A DNA stretch of 64,000 nucleotides. Origin: Diadema setosum (Eukaryota; Echinodermata; Echinoidea; Diadematoida; Diadematidae). Location of the stretch: NCBI RefSeq assembly GCF_964275005.1, contig NC_092700.1:18419015-18483014 (forward strand). The letters are read 5' to 3'. Under the pieces are notes generated by a model, which was not told where the DNA came from, ran no database searches, and worked only from the letters and a program-made list of their open reading frames with translations. Below, piece after piece: positions 43,176 through 54,200 of this stretch (position 1 is the first letter of the stretch; each line of letters opens with the position of its first letter). Both the position numbers and the translations under genes were made by a program.

Positions 43176-44206
43176 AGCCAGCAACATGATCATGAAAGCG
43201 GCATTTTGCCCTTCTGTTTCATATACAGTAGTATATTATTGCATACATAATTATGGTCAACAGAGTGATACACTGTAGGGCCTACTAGCATAATGTAAAT
43301 ACACATAAATTTATTATACTGTCAAGTAGTTGTCACTTAACTTCCAGGAAACGCGAAGAAGACACCAACGGGAAATACATCATGAGATTTGCGGGGTTGT
43401 ACGTTTCCGGTCTTGTCGCATGATCATCAGAAATTCAAGATGACTTGGAAAGAAAACAGCAATAGAAATGAAATCATCAATCATCACTATGCTCCGAGAT
43501 TCTGAGGTGCTTGGCTGCTGGTACGTGGTACGTGAAGATTTTTACAAGGATGAAGTGACTCTTACCTCGCCTGAGCCAAAGGCTGTTCATGAACTAATTG
43601 CGATCAGTCATCGTCTGGCGTCCGGCGTGGATTGTGCGTAAGCTTTAAACATTTTCAGCTTCTTCTTCATACCCAAAGACGGATTTTCATCAGACTTGGT
43701 ATATAGGTAGCACCTCTATTATAGATTAAAAGGCTCGTTGTTTTCAAATCGGCACCCCCCCCCCCAATAATAATACCAAACTTGGTAGGTTGACATCCGC
43801 TATCGAGTGATTGATGGGCACTATGCATGCCCCATAACCCGGTCGGGGGGGGGGGGGTGGGTTGGAGGGATGGGGCATCTTCTTTTTGAAAATGCATGGT
43901 AAAATTTTCTGCAAACCTGGCAAGTGATAGAATATAGACGTCATACCCTCCTTGAGGTTCCCCTAAGCTCCCCCAGGTTTGCTATCTTCGTGGGTATAAT
44001 AATAGTCTGCAAGAATCATTTAATAAATATTAATGGATCGGTGAACATGGTGAACTTGCGATACTCCGGTGAGAGAGATTCCGATCAGTCTCTTGTTTGT
44101 TGTTGTTTTTTTTTTCTTCTTCATTTTCCTTTCTGTAATCCAGAAAGAACCGATTTTACTTAAACTTGACAATCCTGCACATTGGTTCAATGTGAAGAGC
44201 AGATTA
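43176..44206. other. Intergenic; one weak exon-like frame
   Basis: After an AG at 43346-43347 a 24-codon frame (43349-43423) reads REEDTNGKYIMRFAGLY and ends in TGA. I do not recognise it and see no neighbouring exons. C- and G-runs occur at 43756-43765 and 43845-43856. Confidence 0.3.
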
Positions 44207-44782
44207 TTAAAGGACAAGCCCACCTTTATAAACATGTATGGATTGAGAGAATGCAGCAATAGAACATTATAGTTGAAAGTTTGAGGAAAATTGGACAATC
44301 CGTTCAGAAGTTATGAATTTTTGAAGTTTCAGTTCCGCAATCGCGGGATGCGAAGACTACTGCAGCTTGTAATGTCATATGTGTACAACGATATAAATAA
44401 CTATAAAGAAAATTTTTCATACATATTTTTACTTTTCTCGCATAAAATAGAAGAGCACATGACTTGCCTATTTCAGAAGGCAGGGGGAGCAATATTACCT
44501 TTAACATATTATGTCTGTTACAGGTTGAGAGAATGTGTACTTTCACTGTTCAAAAAATGAAATTTTGTGGAATTCTTTTTATACTTTCCTTATATCGTTC
44601 TATGCATGTGACATCATCAATTGCAGTAGTCTTCTCATCCAGCAGTGACTGCACAGAAATTTTAAAAATTCATACCTTTTGAACGGATTGTCCAATTTTC
44701 CTCAAACTTTCACTGATGTGTTCCACTTATATTGCTGCATTTTCTCAATCCGCATGTATATGAAGGTGAACTTGTCCTTTAA
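44207..44782. mobile_element. TTAA-flanked MITE with long inverted ends, family E
   Basis: The left end TTAAAGGACAAGCCCACC and the right end, in reverse complement TTAAAGGACAAGTTCACC, continue to match through GGATTGAGA(G/A)AATGCAGCAATA and GAAAGTTTGAGGAAAATTGG for at least 110 bp, then more loosely toward the centre. 576 bp, non-coding. Confidence 0.85.
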
Positions 44783-45472
44783 ACAAACCATTGTCTATAG
44801 CAGAATCCAAATAGGCACTTGTTACATTTCCACATCTTAATTTCGATGTCATTTATGAATGCATCAGATATGTCTTACAGACCATGACACGCAGTATGCC
44901 TAATACTGCTTAAACGCGCCAATCAGACGCCTAATTTAGTTCAGGTTGGTTCGACTCTTATCTTTTCTTTACAATCTTTTCTTTGTTAGTGTTTCATAGA
45001 ATGTACAGAGTAAAGAAACTGCCCCTTTTCAGCCCTCTCTGTCATGCTCGCGTTGCTTACAAGTGTCAGTTAGGGTTATGAAATGAAAAAAGAAATCTCT
45101 TCAGCTATTTTAAATTTTCTTGATTCGTGATTCAGCAACATGATTCCTTTTGTTCTTTTCAAAGATAAAATCCCCTGTTCCATGTTCAAATTAGCCAATG
45201 CCTGTTTATTAATTTTTGGCTTTCGGATGAACCGAAGAATTTTTATGATAATTAGTACGAATTAATACTAATATTCTGCGATACTGAAAGACATGCGCGT
45301 ATAATGCAGTAAACCAGACCATTCCGGGCATAAGACCTATGGATTTAAGATTAAAATTGGCTTTTACATATACGTATACGATTGGTAAGATTCAGTGTTC
45401 CACATTCGAAGTCAACTGCTCGATAACTGACGGAGTAATCCTAGTGTCCATCACAGTATATATGTATATATA

Positions 45473-45534
<62 letters not shown>

Positions 45535-46298
45535 TATACACATATGTTGTTGCCATGGTAGTATTAGCATATTCAGTATTGCCCGACATTGACGGAAACG
45601 TGTCCTAAAAATCTACATATTTGGCCTTTCGCGGACATTATAGCAAATTCAAAATCAACTGCTTCAAAAATTTGATAAAGTAGATAAATCCGCAAAGAAC
45701 AGAGTGACCAACAACGAACTGATCATCACACTCTGCATGATTTCCTTAATGAGGTACCGCCTTCATACTTCTTGGAAACTTCGGGGGGGGGGGGGGTAGG
45801 AGTATAACATAAGTTTTATCAAACGAATCATAATCTTCAGGAATTTCATGTGACTGATCATGCACTCGATAGAGGAAATGAGGTATAGGCCTAACCAATT
45901 ACTAACCAATGGATATTAAATATCTAAGTTTCTCAGCACAGAGTTACAACAAGAATTAAGAGTTTCTTAAATCAGCAGCCCGAAACTTGAATGAATCACA
46001 GAAAATAAATAAACTATTGAGTCATCACTTTGACTCCCAATACCTTCCGGACATAAAGAAATATGTCTAATTAGGAATAATTTATAAACTCTTCCTATCT
46101 AGGCATATTTCTTCATATCCGGAAAATGTCTATTGGGAGTGCTCTATATACATAGGCCTATGTACCGTTTGCAGGCAATTCGCAGTAAAAATCCGTAGAA
46201 AATGTCATCAAATTATACCAAACTGAAAAATGAAGATACAAAGATTAGATGGGAGAGGGCGACCTCGCCCCCACCCCAACCCCCCCCTAAAAAAACAA

Positions 46299-46332
<34 letters not shown>

Positions 46333-46480
46333 AACAACAAGGAGAAGATGAGGGACTGAGGTCGCGTCCACCCCCCCCCCCCAATCTGTTTGATCCCCTC
46401 CTGTGTTATATGCTTTCATTTTTTGAGACATGCTGCAATTTTGCTTGGAGTTGTAACGTATGCGCCTTGTCAGACACTAT
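44783..46480. other. Intergenic, no gene recognised
   Basis: (TA)n at about 45476-45530, a G-run at 45784-45797, and C-runs with AAAAC repeats at 46276-46382. A short inverted phrase (CATTTCTTCATATCCGGA against TCCGGACATAAAGAAATATG, 46047-46125) suggests a small worn palindrome. Confidence 0.4.
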
Positions 46481-46844
46481 TAGGGAGCTTTAGATTTTAG
46501 ACGCGCGGACGTTCAAAGGAAAAAAAAAAACATGATCTGAGCTTGCGCAGTAGCGCGCGTAAAGTCAATCTATTTTTAGCTACCGTCGCCTGAGTTTTTC
46601 ACTACGCGTACCCACCGAATTTAGTTCGGTGCGCGTACCGGGCTATTTTCACATCCGCACAGTTTGCGACGTAGAGAGCTTCTTCATGCACTGATCATAT
46701 GGGGGCGCGATTTTATTTTTTATACGTTGCGTCGTTGCGTCCCAGCGTAATCTAAAGCTACTTTTCCACACGACGCAGGGAGAGGAGAACGTCCAGCGTG
46801 AGCGTCGGCTCAAACGTCCGCGCGTCAAAATCTAAAGCTCCCTA
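46481..46844. mobile_element. CpG-rich MITE with GGGAGCTTTAGATTTT ends
   Basis: Ends TAGGGAGCTTTAGATTTTAG and, from the right, TAGGGAGCTTTAGATTTTGA, both followed by ACGCGCGGACGTT. 364 bp, GC-rich inside (ACTACGCGTACCC..., GCGTACCGGGC). The target duplication is unresolved. Confidence 0.8.
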
Positions 46845-46908
46845 TTGTTAGACCCGGGTGGGAAACATTTGGTGACACAAATAGACACACAAAAATGAAA
46901 CACTGACC

Positions 46909-47294
46909 TTAAAGGGATGGTTTATTTTTGGTTGAGATTGGGGATTCAGATTTAAACTTTTTGCAAGATAATTAGAAACCACCCGTGAAATATTAAGGAG
47001 CATGATACAATTCTATAAAAGAGAAATCAGACTTTATTTGATGAAATGGGTCTTGAAATGGCTGGGCTATCAAACAACAAACTAAAAACAAAGTGGTCCT
47101 GATAAAAGATGGGTCCCACTTTTGATTAAGACCTTCATTTCTGGATATCTCAGTCATTTCAAAACCAATTTCATAAGATAAAATTTGAATTCCTCTTAGA
47201 ATTGTACGCACTTTCATATTTCTTTAGAGATTTCTCATTGTCACACAAAAGCGTTAGAAGCTGAAATACCCATCCAAACTTTCAATCCATTTAA
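46909..47294. mobile_element. Palindromic TTAA-flanked MITE, family A, copy 3
   Basis: TTAAAGGGATGGTTTATTTT to TTGAAAGTTTGG-type right end and TTTAA. The central phrases GATGGGTCCCACTTTTGATT and AAACCAATTTCATAAGATAA match the other copies. This is the most diverged of the three. Confidence 0.75.
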
Positions 47295-47404
47295 TGAGAT
47301 TACATCTGATTGAGCCACAAGGCAAGATTCAGCATGATAACCCGTTGGTTCGTATTTATCATGAAATCTGCGTATACGATACAACAATAACAACACACAC
47401 ATAT

Positions 47405-47545
<141 letters not shown>

Positions 47546-47899
47546 TTACATTAAATGTACATAGGACTCTACATATCGACACCCAATCGGGAGTATGAGA
47601 GTCTCAACAAGAACATACTGTATGTTAACAGTAATGAATACACGTATAAAAATGAACACATTTACAATAATGAATGCACATTTTGTGCATTGTAAATATA
47701 TTCATTAGTTAAAAAAAAAAAAACACCACATACACACACACTTGCACTAGCTGTGTTTATAGCACATTGTTTAACCACCCTGCCATCTGCCGCTTAGTTA
47801 CATTCACTCTGGTAACTGTATTATCATCAAGGAAACAAATGTATTAATAACATTCCAGTGAATTTCATCTTTCTTTCTTTTTTTTGAATAATGGTGTAT

Positions 47900-48212
47900 T
47901 ATGTAAACTTTTTGGACCGCCCTCAAAGACATATAATATTAGCTACCGTACCTTGTTGATATCGATTCAGCGACGATCAGTAACAAGATAAAATTTTGCT
48001 ATCGATCATTTGGCAAGCGCAGCAGCAGCTGCTGCAAGGTCAGAGGTCACGTCGCGGAGAATGCTGCGAATTTGCACAGAATAGCAGAAATGTAACACGT
48101 AAATTTCCTATTTTTCCTTGATCTTGCGTGGGATCCACTGAAGCCCTGGCGTACAAACTGGCTTCAAGATCACTTCTGCCCAGAAATTTCTGATATTCGC
48201 TTCGAGAGAAAG
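47900..48212 (+). promoter_or_regulatory. Putative promoter and 5' UTR of Elongin A, with a DR1 element
   Basis: Directly upstream of the Elongin A start. The sequence becomes GC-richer around 48015-48070 (GCAGCAGCAGCTGCTGC). At 48037-48049 it reads AGGTCA G AGGTCA, a perfect direct repeat with one spacer, the classical site for RXR/HNF4/COUP-TF-type nuclear receptors. No TATA box was seen. Function is inferred from position and motif only. Confidence 0.4.
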
Positions 48213-48296
48213 ATGGCAGATCACGACGAAGTTGTTACAGCTGTTCACAGTCTTCGACAAAAGTTATGTGCTGATCCTATGCCCGAAGAACGACAG
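48213..48296 (+). CDS. ELOA: ELOA exon 1
   Basis: 28 codons, [18 protein letters not shown] and on to ERQ; donor gtaatc. First helix of the TFIIS N-terminal-like domain. Confidence 0.92.
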
Positions 48297-51200
48297 GTAA
48301 TCATGCATTTTGTATGCATGTTGTGTTGTCTACCCAGGCAGGGTTGAGGGTCTAGATCTATTCTATAGAAAGATCTAACTGTTGTTAGAGGTTATAGACT
48401 GTCTAACGTTACCACTTTTTCTAGCTAGGCTCTTTTTGGCCTACTTTGTTTAGTAGACCACTCTAGTCTGTACTAGAGTGGTTCTACTAGAGTTCTTCAG
48501 TAAATAACTAACTAACCAGTGCAGTGACTGAGTGAGCATTCAGGCTATTGAAACTCAAGTTTGCTTTCCTTGGAGTTGGACTTGATACTGATTGTTACTA
48601 TTAGAATAGTAATAATAATAATTAATACAAGCACACGTGACTCATTTCAGCGCTTCCAATTGGCTACATTCTTGAACCCATTTTATAATTGCAATTATTA
48701 ATTTCACTTTTTGGTTAGTAACGTTACATGTACTTGTGTACATGACGTTCTAACAGTTTAAGGGTTTGGAAATGCACAATATGTCTGCATTTTGAAGACA
48801 TGTAGGCCCCTACTGTAAGTTGATTTTACTTAATTTATCCATGAGAGCACTACACATTGCCTCTATGAATTCAATATTTGTGGCTAGAAAAGGGCATTTA
48901 ACTTGACTAGCTCTGCCTTCTTTGCCATAATATGAAGATTTTTCTGATGAAATTAATCTGAAAGATTACTTGTTCATAATTGGTGAATTTGATACCTAAT
49001 GATGTCAATATACCCTGAAAAATAGTTTTTCTTGAATCATCCATGTGTAAGTCAGACACAAAAATCAAAATTCAAAAAAAAAAAAATCAAAAAACAAAAT
49101 TGAAAAGGCTCCCTACCCTGGGAGGGGGGACACCCCCCCCCCCCCCCCCCCCCCGCTCGGTCGCTTTGCTCCCTCACTACACACGCCAAGAGACCAAGTC
49201 ATGAAAATCTCACTTTTCTCAAATTTTTTACTTGGCATCTCTGCATCATGTGGTGCAGATTCCTCACAAACATGCACCAAATCCATTGTTTTAAGGTGTG
49301 TGTGTGAGGAAAACATTACTCAAGAAATTTCACAATTTTTAAAATAACCGCTGAACTAAAAATGACACCCATGAACAGTTGATAATGCTTCCAAACCCCC
49401 GCGCCTGTTAAGCAATCTTTTGCAAACTACACTTGTAGAATGCAAATGTTGGACTTGCACTTTTTTCAGCTTTCGCTCCTTCACAAATTGTTATCATGCT
49501 CCATGAAATCAGCCCTTTATTTGATTGCACTGTACAATGTGTACAAAATCTATTCTCTGTTGTCACTCTATACAACTTTACAACTTAAGCCCACTTCATT
49601 GGTTGTTGAAGATACTTCATTACACAGTACTTGGCCTATAAAACGTAAAAGTGCAAAACGTGAATGTTTGAGATATTTTCTTAAGTTTTACCACTGATTG
49701 TGTAACCATTCATGTTTTGACTTTTGTCTCTATTAGTGCATTCACTTGTACTCACAAGCTGCACACAATTTACTTGCTATCATTTTTCTCTTGTTAATTC
49801 TACTTGAAACAGATACTCAAAATATTGCGGCGCCTGGACAGACTACCAATTACAGTCGAAGTATTACAGGTACAGCTGTACAGTGTACTGTATTTCTCCA
49901 TGTTGTGTTTTCACTTCACTGAGACTGGAGTCTAACCATACAATCTTTGTAAAATGGAAAGCAGTTAATGTTGTAGTCTATACCTTTCTTAGATTCTGAA
50001 TTTTGGACTTTGATTTATTCACTGTATACATATGGATGTATTTAGGGAGCCTAAATTCCCCACAATTTGCAAATGGTTAAATTTGTGGTCAGGAAAATGT
50101 ACATTCAACAGAGAAATGTACAGTATGTGCTCATCGCATTTATGTTGGGATTAGAGATGATATTTTTTGTGTTTTAAATTTGTTAATAGTACCTGATTCA
50201 TGAAGTTTGAAAAAAAAAGGAGACCATGCAATATATGGCATATATTATACAGTAACATTTAGCATTAATATTCTCTGAAATGATTTCCATTATGCTACAT
50301 ATACATGTATGAATTCATGAAATTATTCTTGCGGGTTCTACAATTTGTGTGACCCATACAATGTCAGTCGCAGCATACAATGTGAATGATCGAATGGCTC
50401 GAATGATGAAATTGATGTGCGGGCCTATCTTATCAGAGGCCATGTGTCCTTATCTGATTTGGAAATGATGTGCAGAAGCACTACATATCCTTTCTTCTTT
50501 ACAATTATATTTTCATTATTTGCTTTGTCTGTCCTATTTAGGAGACGGGCATAGGAAAGGCTGTGAACAAATTGCGCAGGCGCGGTGGTGACATCACAGT
50601 GGCAGTGAAAGGACTCATTCACGGATGGAAGGAGCTGGTAGGTGAACCTGTAACCATTGATTTGGTCAATGTTACCATTGGTTGAATGGAATTTATAACC
50701 AGAAGTCAATTTATTGATGCAGCATAAAAGGATGATCCATATCACAAGGGTTTAATGGTGTCACAATGCTCAATTTTTTTTTTTTTTTTGTCACAGCATC
50801 TACACCAAGCACAGTGCCATAAAATGATACCATGCTGTTAGTGACGAAACTTGCAAACAAGACAAACACTTGTGGCAACCTGCTACCAAAATATCCAAGT
50901 TAAAGTTCATTGTTCAGTTGAAGATCTTTGTTCTTTGGATACAGGTCAATGACTGTGGTCACATTTTACCAAAGAATAAGGCTATTATTAACCTGTTGAG
51001 GACGAGTTCCGAGTATACTCTGGTAAGTGTGTATGGGAAATATGTGTTGTAGCAAAATCAGTCCGTTCTCAACAGGTTAAAGAGAAGTCTAGGATCATGC
51101 TAGTTTTCAGGCAAGAGCTCAAATTCCTGGCCCTGGTTGTATCAAAGTACAGGCCTTTTTCTTGTACAAGGTAGCTTCATACAGCTGTGAGTATTTCAGG

Positions 51201-54200
51201 CCATCTCTCTCATTCCAGCCTGCATCCCTGATGGAAACATCAGAGAGATCTAGAAGCTCAGATTTCCATGGTCTCTGCAAGGACTAGACCTCAGTTGCAG
51301 GAAGACTTCACCTTGAACTCAAGATGTGTACTTTGTTCTCACAATTTAAATTCGTTCAATGTTGATATGTTTAAAGCTATGTGGTACCCTGTTTATGTAT
51401 TGCCATATAAGGCCAATCAAAGTACTTCTGTTAAATTCTTGCAAACTCCTGTAGTTCCTTGCAAACACAATTTTTCTTGAAGATTGTCTTTACCTCTGCC
51501 TTCAGGTGCGCAAAGCCATGGAGGCCGAGAGACAAATGGATGCTGAAGCTGAGCATTATCCAGCTGCTGAAGAAGAGAGAGATGAGGATGAAGAGGAAGG
51601 AAGAGGAGAAGAGGAGGAGGAGGTAGCGGAGGAGGAGGAAGGAGCAGAGGAAGAGGAGGAGGACCAAGGAGATGAAGATGCGGGGGAATCGATGGATGAG
51701 GAGGAAGAGGAGGGGGATGGTGAAAGCTACACTGGCAGTGACAATAGTGCCTCTCAGTCAGAGGATGACAGAGACGCCCCTTCGTCCTCTGGCGGGGAAA
51801 GTCCTCGATGTGACAGTCCTCCGCCTGCTCCCGCCCAGGAGTCCAAGTATCCTCACAAAACCGACAGGTCTTCATTCAAGGACTCTGGCAATCATCACAA
51901 GTATCGCGATTCTGATCGGGAGAGGATGTCGCAGAAGAGACCGCATGAGCATTCACCACCCCACAGACAGCACCTCTCCTCCTCGCATTCCAGTGAAAAC
52001 ACAGCCAAAAAGAAACGAGTGGAAGAAAACTTCACTTCCAAGAACTTGGCTGGTCCAAAGAAATTGAAAAAATCCACTCTGGGAGACAGTGTGCCGGTGC
52101 AAGACCTCTTCCAAAACCCCCATAAGCTTGGAAGCCAACCCCAGGCCCCATCTGCCAGAAGCACTAGTTTGAACAAAGTTAGAAGTTCCAATGCAGATAA
52201 AGATCGGTCTTCCCCTAGCAGAAAAGACCAACAGCTTTCTCATTCCCCTGCAAAGAATTCTGCAAATGGAAGTAAATTGACAAATGTGGATCAGACCAAG
52301 CAGAAGAAGGCAAACGCTGCAGGCGATGCGAAGAGACCCGAAGGGAGAAGTGAGGGTATTGTTGAGATGAATGGAAATGCAAAAAAGTCTGGCCCTTCTG
52401 TCAGTGTTGATGGCAAGCCTCCGTCAAGTCAAAATACTTCCAAGTCAAAAAGTACTGCAGTCAAAGTGCCATCAAAGAAGCCTTCATCGTTGTCAGTAAA
52501 TGATAAGCTGAAAACTGAATCCACAAATACTGGAAAAGAGACAAAATCTGAAACACACAGGACTAAAGATAAATTGTTGAGCAAAAGTCCGGGCAAGAGC
52601 AGCATCAAATCAGAAAGTAGACCTAAGCCTTCATCATCAGTGTCGTCGTCGTCATCATCATCATCATCATCGCCTTCTGTGAAAGCTAATAAATCAAGTG
52701 CAATTCAGGGAGATGTGAAACGTAGCGAATCCAGTGCGAATGATGGGGAGAAAACGAGGAGAAGACTTTCGAGCGGTGGTGGGAACAGTGGTGATGATGA
52801 AAAAAACTTCCGCAACACTGGCATGTCTTTTGCAGACTGCCTGATGGGCCCCATTCCCAGCGGAAAGCCGAAAAAAGTGAAAAGATTAAATAATGGAGCG
52901 ACAGCAGCGGCATCCACGAAGAAGGTGGCAACAGCCAAAGTGCCAACATCAAACAAATCATCCTCAAAGCAAGCAACATCCTCGTCTTCATTGTCGTCAA
53001 AGTCGATGACATCAGTTGGGTCAAAGTCATCGAAAAGTGTGCAGTCGTCCAGCAAGTCTGGTGTGCGAGAGCCATCTGGTGGCAGCAAGTCTAAGGCATC
53101 GGGAAAGGATAAAGGGAAGGTTACTCCTCGAGAAAAAGTCAAAACGGAGAGCCGGGGACTATCTCAGGAGATGAGTACACAGAGGATTCAAACAGTGAGT
53201 GTAGTAAAAAAAATAAGGCAAATGTTGTTTTCCGATAATTTTTTTCTTGTTCTTGTTCCTATCCTGGATGTCTTCAAAAACAAACAACACCACTTTCCAA
53301 TCGATCTGATTCTCATAGTATGCACCTCGCTTTTTTAATCAGCTGCTTTCAAGCATTCATACTGCACTATTTCTTTTAATACAACACAAAGAGAGGACTC
53401 AAGACTTTGATAACTTACAGTATGTTACAATTGATCCTCCTACCAGTTCTTTCTGTAGAGCGTTGTAAGACAAATTCGTATGTGAATAAATATTTTTGTT
53501 ATTATCATGGTAATTATGATGATGATGATTATAATTATTGCTCCTACAAGTACTGCTACTGCTGCTACTACTACTACTATGATTTGTGATAGAGCTTCTG
53601 TCTATTCTTTTCTGAAGAAAGTTACTATGCTAACTAAAGATTATCATTCAAATTCATGAAATTCTTCCGTTGAAATGTTTTCATTGCAACTGATTGACAA
53701 ATTGCCCTACATCAACGTCGATGTAGGGCAATTTGTCAATCAGTTGCTAATCAGCTAATCAGTGCACAATTTTAGGTGTTGGTGTACAAATGTACATCTT
53801 GTATCATTCTTCCATGATATTTCACAGAGAGAAGAAGATTTGCATCAGGGTATAACTTTTAACTTACCTGAGATTTCAGCTGACTACAAACCTCTACGCC
53901 TACCGGAGCTTTCCCCTAAAAAGAAAGGTAAATGTAATGCCCTTGTTTTTTCATTTCCTCATGTTAACTTTATCGTTTGTTGGTTTGTTTTTATTATATT
54001 AGGTGGGGATAAAGTTTTCTTATTACAAGGACCCATTTAGAAGCACTTTTTTGTTTGACACTGTATTGTTTGTTGTTTTAGTATCAGAGAAGATTATGTG
54101 CTCTGAGATGACACTGGTATTTCATGTGCATTTTGTGAATTCTCTGTGTGAAAAAAAAAAAGGATTGTAAAAAGAAGATCAAATCCATGGAAGCTTTGAA

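Noticed and set aside
51417-53142. Several open frames on the - strand opposite ELOA exon 4
   Set aside because: They arise from the low-complexity Glu/Ser/Lys-rich + strand exon. Only the + frame links to flanking exons in phase and matches Elongin A.
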